Origin: Artocarpus heterophyllus
Lineage: Eukaryota > Streptophyta > Magnoliopsida > Rosales > Moraceae
Direction: 5' to 3'
Assembly: GCA_025403435.1 (NCBI GenBank)
Contig: CM046351.1
Span: 1,337,796-1,401,795 of the forward strand
Length of the DNA stretch: 64,000 nucleotides
Below, piece by piece: positions 23,001-31,972 of the stretch. Under the pieces are notes generated by a model. That model searched no databases and had not been told where the DNA came from. It worked only from the letters and a program-made list of their open reading frames with translations. Each line of letters opens with the position of its first letter. Positions within the stretch are counted from its first letter, which is position 1. Position numbers and translations under genes: made by a program.

Positions 23001-26000
23001 CGAAATTTTAAAAAAAATTTCATCAGAGTAATTTTCAAAACACAAGTTTGACATGCTATATGTATAAATTAGACAGATCTTACTAACCTTTGTGTGAAGA
23101 ACCTCCGCAACCTGTGAAGAGAAGTATCGTTTCAGAAGAGCCTCAACCAACTGGTCTTCTTTGCTATTCTCTATCCACAACCGGAGTGAGTGTGGGCTCA
23201 CACGTACAGCTCTTCCACCGGTGGCTTTCCTTCCAACCAAGAGAGAGAACCCAAAGCTAGTGTTCGTGATTTGTGAACAAAAGCTCTCAGGGAGTTTTTA
23301 GATGCTCATTAGAAGAGTATCACTCTTAATCTCTCAATTGATCTGAGTAAATCATGAGACTCACTCCCTTTATATAGTCATTGGTCCTGGGGTCAGTCCT
23401 TATCAGATTAGGTCTCAAAAACTCGAAACAGAATCAAGTTTGGATCAATATCTGATAAGATCTGCGTAAAAATGCGTAATCTTATCTCTCGTTGATCGGT
23501 AGGCCGAACAGGCCCCATCGACAGGCCGAACACGTCATTTGGCAGGCCGAACTGTCGAGAAAAAATCTCCGCAAATCTTTTATTTTCCACCCGAGATTCT
23601 AAAGGATAAAGTTTCAGTTTTGATTCAAATAACCCAATAGAGAAGTTATCTGATCAAAACAAACTTTATCAAGATAATCTCTAAGAAAATAAATCAATTC
23701 ACAATAATTCTACAAGTTTATCTTGATCTAATTTATCCAAAATTAAATCAACCGATAAACAGACAAGAATTATCTAATCCAATAATTTAACAAGTTTATC
23801 TTAAATTAATTTTATTACAAAATTAATTCAACCAATAAACAGACATGAATTATTTGATTCTTACAAATTTTAAACCAATCCGATAAATCGGACATAAGTC
23901 ACCAATTATTGGAAAAACACGCCGTGTAGTTACAGGATTTTATGAGCTAGCAAAGGAGACCAAAATAGACCTATAAAGCTCAAGCTCATGATAATTATGA
24001 AACCTAATATCCCAGATATACATTTCACAATTATCAACTCTAACGCTACTCCACTAAAAGCTTGGAGCTGTACTCTCGAACTTTATAAAATTACGAAGCT
24101 CGTATAGCTAAGTCTTCATAACATATTAAAGTGTATCGTATCCCCATATGATAATCCATAATCGGCTTGGAGCTGCACTAAAAGCTTGGAGCTGCACTCT
24201 CGAACTTTATAAAATTACGAAGCTCGTATAGCTAAGTCTCCATGACATATTAAAGTGTATCGTATCCCCATATGATAATCCATAATCGGCTTAACGACAA
24301 GTTCTGTCTTACCTTCCTGATTATTTTTATCTTACGTTCCATTGTCTCACCATTAGAAAACTTACCATCCAAAGATAGTATACCATTCGGTTACACCTAT
24401 ATATTCAAATGGTTGAGCGCTCCAGTTTTTCAATTACAGGACAACACATATAAGAGGATATCATTACTCCTAAAGAGGAGCTATGGATTCCATATCTATG
24501 AATAATAAGTCTACGCTATCAAGAGTCATGCCTCCAACGTACCGGCATGCATACCACTATAGAGATGTGGGAGTCACCCATTGGTACATTAAAAGACACA
24601 AGTCGAGACAACGAGCCTACTATTCATCTCAAGATTAAGATATAATACAAGTGATTGTCTAAAGTGAATCGATTTGCCAAGACAGAATTATTAATCCAAA
24701 TCAATTCACTTTATGTCTCGATCCAACACATCGTCACCTATGACAACAAGCCAATGTTTCTATTTACGGAGTCCAACTCCGATGGCCAAGACAAACCATC
24801 TCCCAAAGGGGATATAGACAACATAACAATCTTTATATGAATAAAGCGCCTAACTTTATTCCCTCGATTGCGGATCATATATTTTAGACCGTCACCTTAA
24901 GAATCGTGTCTTTCGCATAATCATCCCATTATATGCCTAATTCTTAAGGTTTAGACCGACAGTCTCAGACTGCTGTTTGCTTAACATACATTCAACAAAT
25001 ATAAACGTAAAGATGACAAGATTTAGTATATATAAATGAATAAATTTTTTGTTGATAAAATATCTCCAAAAACATATTACGTTTTTACTCCTTAGGGCAT
25101 ACATGTCTAACAACAACGGGCCCACTATCCATCTCATGATTAAGATACAATACAAATGATTGTCTAAAGTGAATCGATTTGCCAAGACAGAATTATTAAT
25201 CCAAATCAATTCACTTTGTGTCTCGATCCAACACATCGTCACCTATGACAACGTGCTAATGTTTCTATTCACGGAGTCCAACTCCGATGGTCAAGACAAA
25301 CCATCTCCCAATAGGTATATAGACAACATAACAATCTTTACATGAATAAAACGCCCAACTTTATTCCCTCGATTGCGGATCGTATGTTTTAGACCGTCAC
25401 CTTAAGAATCGTGTCTTCCGCATAATCAGTCCATTATATGCCAAATTCTTAAAGGTTCAGACCGACAGTCTCCGACTACTGTTTGCTTAACATACATTCA
25501 ACAAATATGAATGTAAAGAGGACAAGATTTAGTATATGTAAATGAATAAATTCTTTATTGATAAAAATGTCTCCAAAAACGTATTACATTTTTACTCCTT
25601 AGGACATACATATCTAACAGTAATATGGTTCTTTCAATCACCATGTTGCTTGAGCATTCATAGTGTTGCATTAAGTTATGAGCTTATTTGCCTTTGTGGG
25701 TGGTTGTTTATACAAAGTCCACGACAATTTTTCTACTCAAGTTTTATCCTCCTTTTTACCATTATGTGAAATTTTAAGATTGCTTATTTAGGCATTGCGG
25801 TTTGTTTAGCGCTTCACATGAATGAAAATTTTCCGCCGCTACATGAGAAAGTGATGTTACTTTCAACATGCTGATCTTTTCAGGTCTTACTGCAAGGACT
25901 TCCTCGAGAAGCGACTCTGGCAGATATAGAACGCTTTCTGTCCTGTTGCGAGTCTGATGCATCCTCAATCCAAATGTTTCTCAGGTTAATGCCAACTAGA

Positions 26001-26220
26001 TTCAGATTGCAAATGAGATTATGAGTTGCATTTCGTGTTGGTTGTAACAATTTTCTAAAGGTTAATTATCTGACATAACTGATGTCCTTGCAGAGCGTCA
26101 ATCGCAGATAAGATGGCAACTATACGCTTCCCATCACAAACCCATGCAATGAACTGTTTCATAACAAAGAACAAAGGCTTCTGCATGAATAATCAAGTAT
26201 CAGTGCATGTTCTCCATTGA
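11082..26220 (+). CDS. Small mitochondrial-type protein with two weak RRM-like halves
   Basis: Six exons: 11082-11265, 12886-13021, 13477-13561, 13671-13718, 25884-25984 and 26094-26220, all with GT-AG introns and matching phases, give 226 aa. The N-terminus (start [15 protein letters not shown], later [11 protein letters not shown]) is rich in Arg, Ser and Thr with few acids, like a mitochondrial presequence. The rest falls into two similar halves: [17 protein letters not shown] through [15 protein letters not shown], and [19 protein letters not shown] through [16 protein letters not shown]. Each looks like a beta-alpha-beta-beta RRM fold without classic RNP aromatic residues. I do not recognise a named homologue; RNA binding is inferred. 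The reading frame is open throughout although intron 1 and intron 4 have been invaded by transposons. The short 3-prime exons depend on splicing across a 12,165-bp intron. Confidence 0.8.
11261..12114. mobile_element. Non-autonomous hAT element with 8-bp target duplication
   Basis: The element occupies 11269-12106 (838 bp). It starts TAGGGGTGAACGGCGGG and ends GGTTTTTGTACAGCCCTA, an Ac-like terminal inverted repeat, and is flanked by perfect 8-bp copies of CCCTGGTG at 11261-11268 and 12107-12114. GGCGGG/CCCGCC-rich subterminal repeats lie inside both ends. Open frames inside show no transposase. The insertion lies 3 bp into intron 1 of the RRM-like gene, and the duplicated target contains the 5-prime splice site CTG|GTG. 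Confidence 0.9.
12166..12790. repeat. Six tandem ~112-bp repeats carrying telo-box motif, intron 1
   Basis: The phrase TTTAGGGTTTATG, or a close variant, occurs at 12166, 12253, 12367, 12481, 12594 and 12705, with spacings of 87, 114, 114, 113 and 111. Each is followed by a similar block: GCTAAGGTTTCT, a T-rich run, TTTCAAAAAGAT, TAATCAGAAT-ATAGCATGG and AAGAGAAGATTTTT. TTTAGGGTTT is the complement of the plant telo-box AAACCCTAAA. A role in expression is inference. Confidence 0.85.
13891..15316 (-). mobile_element. Left part of solo Copia LTR, interrupted by nested copy
   Basis: LTR sequence begins at 13896 (TGTTGGAAAA) next to GTAAT (13891-13895). It is collinear with the LTRs of the nested element and stops at 15316, where the younger element is inserted. 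The remainder resumes at 25118. Joined, the LTR is about 1.92 kb. There is no internal region between its two parts other than the nested element, so it is a solo LTR. The minus orientation follows from similarity to the nested copy. Confidence 0.9.
15317..17365 (-). repeat. 3-prime LTR of the nested Copia element
   Basis: 2049 bp, starting TGTTGGAAACG and ending TCTACCA on the plus strand, so TG...CA ends are kept despite one change in the final TCTAACA. It holds five CGGCAGG minisatellite units near 15829-15935, more than the other LTR copies. Confidence 0.9.
15829..15935. repeat. Minisatellite with CGGCAGGCC core in LTR
   Basis: Five units based on CGGCAGGCCAAACAG or close variants stand in tandem, the first three exactly 21 bp apart. 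The equivalent place in the solo LTR (14425-14445) has one unit and in the right LTR (23493-23558) three, so copy number has changed within the family. Confidence 0.85.
17360..17840 (-). pseudogene. Copia RNase H remnant
   Basis: The intact piece at 17644-17360 reads [20 protein letters not shown], then [16 protein letters not shown] and [13 protein letters not shown], ending as Copia polyproteins usually end. The preceding RNase H portion up to about 17840 is recognisable but broken by stop codons. This is the end of the pol polyprotein, just inside the 3-prime LTR. Confidence 0.85.
17972..18790 (-). pseudogene. Copia reverse transcriptase remnant, catalytic motif altered
   Basis: Two pieces are clear: 18683-18378 ([20 protein letters not shown], then [18 protein letters not shown]) and 18328-17972 ([18 protein letters not shown], then [14 protein letters not shown]). 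Between them a frameshift follows a lysine codon, and the catalytic YVDD reads YVYD. More bases are missing just after it. The enzyme cannot be active as it stands. Confidence 0.88.
18862..20094 (-). pseudogene. Copia integrase open frame (410 codons)
   Basis: The longest frame in the window. It begins after the protease and holds the His-Cys zinc region (WHLRLGHIS then QCESCLEGK), the core with [20 protein letters not shown] and [14 protein letters not shown], and a downstream [16 protein letters not shown] stretch. The usual GGEYL in the core reads DREYL. The frame is open but the polyprotein it belongs to is broken on both sides. Confidence 0.9.
20122..20919 (-). pseudogene. Copia gag C-terminal and protease part
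   Basis: Holds the nucleocapsid zinc knuckle [14 protein letters not shown] after a lysine run, and the aspartic protease motif [10 protein letters not shown]. It ends at a stop before the integrase frame. The start of this piece lacks the gag N-terminus, which lies out of frame at 21314-21126. Confidence 0.9.
20920..21314 (-). pseudogene. Copia gag N-terminal part, broken
   Basis: Starts at 21314 with [20 protein letters not shown], the typical beginning of a Copia gag (binding/UBN2-type), reaches AYDR and meets a TAG where a tryptophan is expected. The frame continues past it ([18 protein letters not shown] and later [12 protein letters not shown]) until a further frameshift near 20950. 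Confidence 0.85.
22260..22470. repeat. TCGGCCTGCCGATC-type repeats in Copia leader
   Basis: About seven degenerate copies of CGGCCTGCC occur in the untranslated leader between the primer site and gag. It is the reverse complement of the CGGCAGGCC core repeated in the LTRs. The opposite orientation and similarity are visible directly; a role in packaging or dimerisation would be speculation. Confidence 0.75.
22966..22977 (-). other. Copia primer-binding site (initiator Met-tRNA)
   Basis: On the minus strand, two bases after the 5-prime LTR end, the sequence reads TGGTATCAGAGC. This is complementary to the 3-prime end of plant initiator methionine tRNA, the usual Copia primer. It fixes the orientation of the element. 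Confidence 0.92.
22980..25112 (-). repeat. 5-prime LTR of the nested Copia element
   Basis: 2133 bp with TGTTGG and TCTAACA ends. It is about 84 bp longer than the partner LTR, chiefly because of a 124-bp internal tandem duplication at 24059-24306, offset by fewer minisatellite units and other small gaps. Confidence 0.9.
24059..24306. repeat. 124-bp tandem duplication inside the right LTR
   Basis: The phrase AGCTTGGAGCTG-ACTCTCGAAC occurs at 24059 and again at 24183, and the following sequence through CCATATGATAATCCATAATC is repeated. The other LTR copies have it once, so it arose in this LTR after insertion or during the last replication. Confidence 0.88.
25113..25624 (-). mobile_element. 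Right part of solo Copia LTR
   Basis: After the ACAAC duplication the host LTR resumes at 25118 (GGGCCCACTATCC) and ends TCTAACA at 25619, followed by GTAAT (25620-25624), identical to the left flank at 13891-13895. Confidence 0.9.
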
Positions 26221-26959
26221 CGGTTTTTCTTTGCTTCATTGTTCCTTCAGAGGACATTGCTTTAGGATAGAAAACCCGATACTTTCATTGAATGTGGGTC
26301 TTGATGCAGCGTGCAAGGAATCGGTTTTTAAGTGCCATTCCTTTTTTTTTTCCAGAATAATAATAGAACATTCATCTTTGAAATGATGGTCAGACTCTTA
26401 TTAATAGTTCGGATCTGAGACAAACGTTCCTTTAGTTTTGCTTTGTCTGGAGAGAATCCCTGCTAGAGAAATGGATTTAGATAAAAACTTTTATGGAAGA
26501 AAGTTGTCTCCAATCCCCCTTGTGCAGTTGTGCCTTTTGAGATATATTTGTTTTGCCATTACCACATCAAAATGAAATACCTGATCTTATATTGTGAACA
26601 AAATCTAAGCTGTTGGAGAACAAAAAGTCAATACTTAAAACGTTCCTACATTTCCTTTCCAATCCCGTGAAATTTATGCACTGCCATTAAAAGCCTACTT
26701 TTTCCTTGCACAAACATAGGTTCAATTCAAATTTTCTTGGCCTTAACATATGTACATCAGTCAACAAGTCCCAAGGAAGACATCTAAACCAAAAACCAAA
26801 ACTGTTGTCAGAAACAAGAAGACATATTTCAATGACCAACACTCATCTCAATTTGAAGTTGAAACCTTTAGGCTTCTTCTTCAGTCCAATTTTATGATCA
26901 TCTATCCTATATGCCAAGTCTTTATGCACTTTCATGCAACCTATATCCATCAATGGGCG

Positions 26960-27454
26960 TCATCGATCTGCAGTCCCCTTCCTAGCCACATTCTTGGCGA
27001 GAAGGGTTTGAGATCGAACTGCATTTTGGCCGGTTCTCTTGGTTTTCCTAACTGTTTTCAAGGCCAAAGTTTTCAGTGGAACCATGATATCCAATGGCAG
27101 AAGCACCTCTTCCAACTCATGCCACTCGAGATCTTCGGAGTCACCGTCTTCATAGACCACTCTATACCAGCACGCTTCGTCGTCATACTCAACGCCCAAA
27201 TAGTACTTCCCTCCAAACAGCTTCCGCACTTCCCTTCCTTCCAGCCACTCGCCGAAGCCTTTTTCTCCCTCGGATTCTGCGACATCAATGGCATTACAAG
27301 GAGCAGAAATGTCATTACTTGGGAAAACATCAGGCACCCCATTGATGATGATGGCGGGTTCTCCCGGTATCTCCAAAACCCCGGTGGAAGAAGCATCTAT
27401 ATCATGATCTTTGCTGGCATTCTCCACTTCCCCATTTCCACCATTGTTACTCAT
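26960..27454 (-). CDS. Small acidic protein with Tudor-like segment
   Basis: A single coding exon of 164 aa beginning MSNNGGNGEVENASKD. The centre (about residues 80-125) reads WLEGREVRKLFGGKYYLG, EYDDEACWYRVVYEDGDSED and LEWHEL, a pattern like the Tudor-type beta-barrels of plant chromatin proteins such as the ALWAYS EARLY and PTM families, where two aromatic-rich strands flank a YEDGD turn. The C-terminus is basic (RKTKRTGQNAVRSQ), fitting a nuclear protein. A 5-prime exon ending at 27882 appears spliced (GCAAG|GTAATG to CCGCAG|GCCAAA at 27460). It carries an upstream ATG at 27901 that is out of frame with this start, so I place the start at 27454. Function unknown; chromatin binding is inference. 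Confidence 0.7.
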   Translation of the reverse strand: MSNNGGNGEVENASKDHDIDASSTGVLEIPGEPAIIINGVPDVFPSNDISAPCNAIDVAESEGEKGFGEWLEGREVRKLFGGKYYLGVEYDDEACWYRVVYEDGDSEDLEWHELEEVLLPLDIMVPLKTLALKTVRKTKRTGQNAVRSQTLLAKNVARKGTADR

Positions 27455-27460
27455 TTTGGC

Positions 27461-27901
27461 CTGCGGAAAATTATACATGTCAAGACTTCAAAGAACTGAA
27501 CAACACAAACAAAACAAGTATGAACAAAGCCTAAAAACAAGGTCATGATTTCATTCATTGAAGCTCATAAACACCACAATCTCAATCAATATTTACCCAA
27601 AAAAAAAACCCCACAAAAGTTTGAGACTTAAGGTTTAATTTTACTTTCATTTGAACAAAAATTTTCCAGAGAGAGGGAGGGAGAGAGAGAGTCTCCGCTT
27701 TCAGGTTGTTTGATTCAAGAAAAAAAAAAATCAGATTCAGATTTAAATATTCCAAAATTATTATTCTCGTATTTGGGTTTAGCTTTAACGATGAAAAGCT
27801 TACCCCTGAAGATGACGAACGATGAAGAAGACCAGAATTCCCCTGATTTATGCGACCAAACTAGAAAGGGGACGCCATTACCTTGCAGTTGTAGTCTCCA
27901 T
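27461..27901 (-). promoter_or_regulatory. 5-prime leader intron and nine-codon uORF
   Basis: Reading leftward, an ATG at 27901 opens METTTA, the intron 27881-27461 is removed, and translation continues RPK to a TGA that shares bases with the main ATG (ATGA overlap). If spliced this way the transcript has a nine-codon upstream frame ending exactly at the main start. Confidence 0.5.
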
Positions 27902-28117
27902 TGAAATGGTCTCTCTCTCTCTCTCTTAATCCAAACTGAGATTAATTCTTCGATTAGTCAAACGACGTCGTTTCCACCACTCCTCCTTGACTTTCTCCAA
28001 TTTCTTCTGACCAAGAATACGTCGCCACCGTTCCAGGAGTAACCAATCAATAATACACAATTGATCTAGTTGTCGTTTTATTCTTTCAGTGTCGTTGACT
28101 TCTCCTTTGCTAGTCAT

Positions 28118-28756
28118 TTTTGTGTTTTTTTTTTAATTAATATTATAAACGTCCCTGAATTATTTACAACATGCTCCTTGAATTATAAAGGGTTTACACC
28201 TATTATTGGAGATATCCTTGAACTATTTAATTTCGTCAATACTGTCTAAACTATTGATTATATGTTAAGTTATTTTCTAATTTTCTAAAAAATAAAAGAG
28301 GAAATTGACATGAAATCAATAATAAAGGACACGTGTTGTCTTAAAATCTATGATTCGGGGAAAATTTTGTCAAAATTGTATTCAGTACCAAAGCATCGTT
28401 TCATTAGTATTATTTTGGATTTAGATTGATAGCAATGGGATATTTTAAACAGTTTTATATAAGCTAAGGGGTTAAAAGAACCCTTTTCAAAGTTTTGAGG
28501 GCATATATTAAAGAAGGATACATACACTAGGACATTTATGAAATTAATCCCATTTTCTAATATATTTGTCGTTTTTTTATTATTTTTAATCTGTAGTTTT
28601 TCCCCGTCGTCGTTTTCTAGTTTCCCGTTACTTTTTCTTCATTTCGCGGTTGTTTCCTTGTTTCTTTTCATCAACGTCTATTGGAAGAAGAAATAAACAA
28701 CAAACCTAGAATTTTTTTAAAAAATAAATTTCCTTTTCATATTCCAAACCAAATGA
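28118..28756. other. Intergenic, nothing recognised
   Basis: AT-rich sequence between the leader of the Tudor-like gene and the PPR pseudogene, which are transcribed apart. Only short, featureless frames are present. Confidence 0.6.
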
Positions 28757-30590
28757 ATGAGATTCACAAACCCACTGAGAATTCAATCACGATCCAATGT
28801 CTTCCTTCAAAAAGCCAGTCTATTTCTTCAACCCACAATTGGCCTCCATTTTGCCGCCTATGGCCGCCTCATCCAGCACTGTACGGACGGTCGCTTGCTC
28901 CGCCAGGGAAAGCAGCTCCACGCCCGCCTTGTCCTCTCCTCCGTTGCCCCCGGAAACTTCCTTGCTTCGAAACTCATGAACTTTTGTTCTAAGCCCATTG
29001 CATTGGACATGCACGCAATGTGTTCGGCCAAATTCCCCACAGAAACACTTTCTCTTGGAACGCCATGCTCATCGCTGATTCGCTTCACGGCATGCATTTC
29101 AATGCGCTGAAGCTGTTTTTGTCGTTGGTGTCATTGCCTTGGGGTGGTGTCAAGGCTGATAATTTCACTGTGACCTGCATAATGACGGTGTTGGCGGATT
29201 TGTTTTCGGATTTCAGATTGGCTAAGGAGGTTCATTGTTATGTTGTATGACACGGGTTTGATTTGGATATCTTTGTCGTCAACGCTCTCGTCATGTTTTA
29301 CTCGAGGTGTGATGAGCTTGGTGTTGCGCGGGTTTTGTTCGATAGGATGAAGGAGAGAGACATGGTGTCATGGAATTCGATGATTGTTGGGTACTCTCAA
29401 GGTGGGCTTTAATTGGAGTGCAAGAAATTGTACAAGGAGATGTTGGAGGGGCCGAGGGAGTTGAGGCCTAATGCAGTGACAGTGCTCAGCGTTCTGCAGG
29501 CGTGCGGGCAGTCCAAGGATCTTGCTTCTGGAATTGAAGTTCATCGCTTCATGAACGAGAATTGAATTGAGATGGATGTTTCACTTTGTAACGCACTCGT
29601 TGCATTGTATGCAGAATGTGGCAGCTTGGATTACCCACGAATTTTTTGAAGGTTTAAAAGAGAAGGATGAAGTCACTTATGGGTCGATGATTTTGCAGTA
29701 TATGGCTCATGGGTTTTTTGAAAATGCCATGGATCTCTCCCACAAAATGGAAAAACCAGGACTAAGCACATGGAATGCCGTGATATCGGGTCTGGATCAA
29801 AACAACCAACATCAAAGAGTCTTGAATTTATTTCTTGTGATGCAAGCAAGTGACTTTAGACCAAACATGGTAACGCTTTCAAGTGTTCTCCCAACAGTTT
29901 CACATTTTGCGTACCTAAAAGGAGGTAAAGAAATACATGCTTATGCTCTTAGAAGCAATTATGATCAGAATATCTATGTTTCAACTACTATTATTGATAC
30001 TTATGCAAAGTCAGGGTATCTTCATGGGGCTTGATCATTCAAAAGGTAGGAGCTTGATCATTTGGACAGCAATAATCTCAGCATATGCAGCCCAACGAGA
30101 TGCTGAGACGTCTCTTTGTCTTTTCAATGAGATGGTGAACAATGGGATTCGGCCAGACGAAGTGACATTTATAGCTGTATTAACGTCTTGTGCTCATTGT
30201 GGATTGGTGGATGAAGGTCGGAAGGTATTTGATTCCATGCTGCCAAAGTACGGAATTCAGCCTTCCATGGAGCATTACGCCTGCATCGTGACTGCTTTTA
30301 GCCGAGCTGGGAGACTCTCCGAAGCAACGGAATTCGTTTCAAAATTGCCAGTTGAGCCAAGTGCTAAAATCTGGGGTGCATTGCTTACTGGGGCATTGGT
30401 ATCGGGCGATGTTGAACTCAGGAAAGTTGTTTAAGATCACTTGTTTGAGATTGAGCCCGAGAACACCGGGAACTACGTCATCATGGCTAATCTATATTCA
30501 CAAGCTGGGAGATGTGAGGAAGCTGATGAGATCAGAGAGAGAATGAATGAAATCGGGTTGAAAAAGCTTGCCGGCAGTAGATGGACCTAA
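28757..30590 (+). pseudogene. PPR protein pseudogene (PLS class, E-type end)
   Basis: Intronless remnant of an organelle RNA-processing pentatricopeptide protein. Repeats are plain: GKQLHARLVLSSVAPGNFLA, HRNTFSWNAMLIA, FVVNALVMFYSRCDELGVAR, MVSWNSMIVGYSQGG, STWNAVISGLDQNNQHQRV, LIIWTAIISAYAAQRD, GIRPDEVTFIAVLTSCAHCG, then an E-domain-like end GNYVIMANLYSQAGR to the stop at 30588. In-frame stops lie at 29248, 29410, 29563, 30032 and 30432. The reading frame changes near 29000, near 29625 and near 30035. With five stops and three shifts it cannot give a working protein. It may correspond to Arabidopsis At2g37310, close to ALS3 (At2g37330), but that rests on memory of gene order. Confidence 0.9.
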
Positions 30591-31807
30591 ACAAATGGTG
30601 GATTAGGAAGTCGTATAGCTAGTGATTGTAACAAGTAGGAGAAACTTAAGAGATTTATGACATGTTGGAGGGATCACTTGGACCTCCAAACGAAGAAGGG
30701 TTCATGATAAATTTAATGAAGATATTGTTTATATGTGATCACCAAAGGAATGGTAGAAGGTTGTTTTTTATACATTGACAAGATCGTATGATGTTAAGAT
30801 AGTGTCTTGGTTGATTAGAAGTCAGAAGATGCTCTTTACTCTTCATTTGAATTGTTGACGTTGCACGGAAGATATGTAATGACCAAAATCAGTGAGCCTT
30901 GCAAGGTCCTGAGCCATTTTTCTCGTTCTCTGAAAAGTGGTCGTCGAGGATTAGCCAAGTTCATCTTTCGCCGCGGACGATTATGTTGATGAGACTACCA
31001 GTCGAGTAGAGGTTTAAGTTCCATGCTTTAGTAGTTCTTGGTAGGCAGGTCCCCGACTATTTTGGAGGGGGGAAAAGGGTCTTTTTTCACAGGCTGAACA
31101 ATGGCAAGTTTGGGATTATAAAGCAGTCTTTTATTCTTTTGTAACACACTCTATCTGAATTTAAAAGTTAAATGTGATCTCATGATTTCATATACTGCAA
31201 ATTGTTCATCATTTGAAGAAGATGATCCAACATGACAAACACGGACGCTCCTTGCAAAGATGGTAAAAGGGGCTCCATCTAAATAATGATCAATGGCCTT
31301 ATAAAAACCTTGTTACAAGGGAATTGCTTATCAACAAAGAATTGGCAACTCATTTTTGTCTTTTGGGTGTGGTGAAGTGCAAGCCAATTTTAGAAACCTC
31401 CCCACAAAGCAGTAAAATATAATGTTGCATGTTGGGTATTCAATAATTTCCATCCTCACATTAAAGCATATGCAATTAGGAACAATCATTGCCACTTGGC
31501 TTACATCATCAAACACTAGTGTCTATATTGATCACACCCCCATTCTACTTTTCATGGTTTCAAGTTCAACTTTCATCGAAGTCATAAACTTATCTTCTAT
31601 AATTTACAGAGCAGGAAAATAAAAATCTATAATTATCGTGCCCCCAAGGCCCTCCAAAATTTAAAAATAAATAAATAAAAAAGAAGATAAAAAGAGGACT
31701 TAAAGCATTGCCAATACATATCTTAACAAACTTGTTGCAAAACTTCTTCTAAGAAAAGTTTTTAAATGTAACACCTACCTCTTATTACTTTTACCGCATA
31801 AATATCA

Positions 31808-31891
31808 CATGATTTAACTGCCTAGTTTATCACTCCTTTATATGGATATCATGATTTAACTGCCTAGTTTATCACTCCTTTATATTGATAT
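31808..31891. repeat. 42-bp tandem duplication
   Basis: CATGATTTAACTGCCTAG and the following bases to TTTATAT occur twice, 42 bp apart, nearly identical. Confidence 0.9.
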
Positions 31892-31972
31892 TTGAAATAT
31901 TTTATAATGTTCTTCTAAGATGAACCTTTGAGGTTATCAAAACTTTATACATTATATTCTTAACTTTAACAC

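Larger units (their letters stand above)
15317..25112 (-). mobile_element. Full-length decayed Ty1/copia retrotransposon (9.8 kb)
   Basis: Read on the minus strand, the element has a 5-prime LTR (25112-22980), a primer-binding site, gag, protease, integrase, reverse transcriptase and RNase H remnants, a purine-rich tract and a 3-prime LTR (17365-15317). Integrase before reverse transcriptase defines the Copia superfamily. Perfect ACAAC flanks (15312-15316 and 25113-25117) mark the insertion, inside a solo LTR of the same family. Coding parts carry stops and frameshifts (for example a TAG in gag at 21126), so it cannot move by itself. The lineage within Copia is not resolved. Its LTRs differ by point changes and indels, so the insertion is not very recent. 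Confidence 0.93.

Noticed and set aside
16909..25345. Repeated plus-strand frames (starting MSKVNRFAK) as genes
   Set aside because: All occur at the same position of each LTR copy and are explained by LTR sequence.
26750..27499. Long plus-strand frame of 249 codons
   Set aside because: It is antisense to the Tudor-like coding exon, whose amino-acid pattern and splice site are convincing; the plus frame has no recognisable domain.
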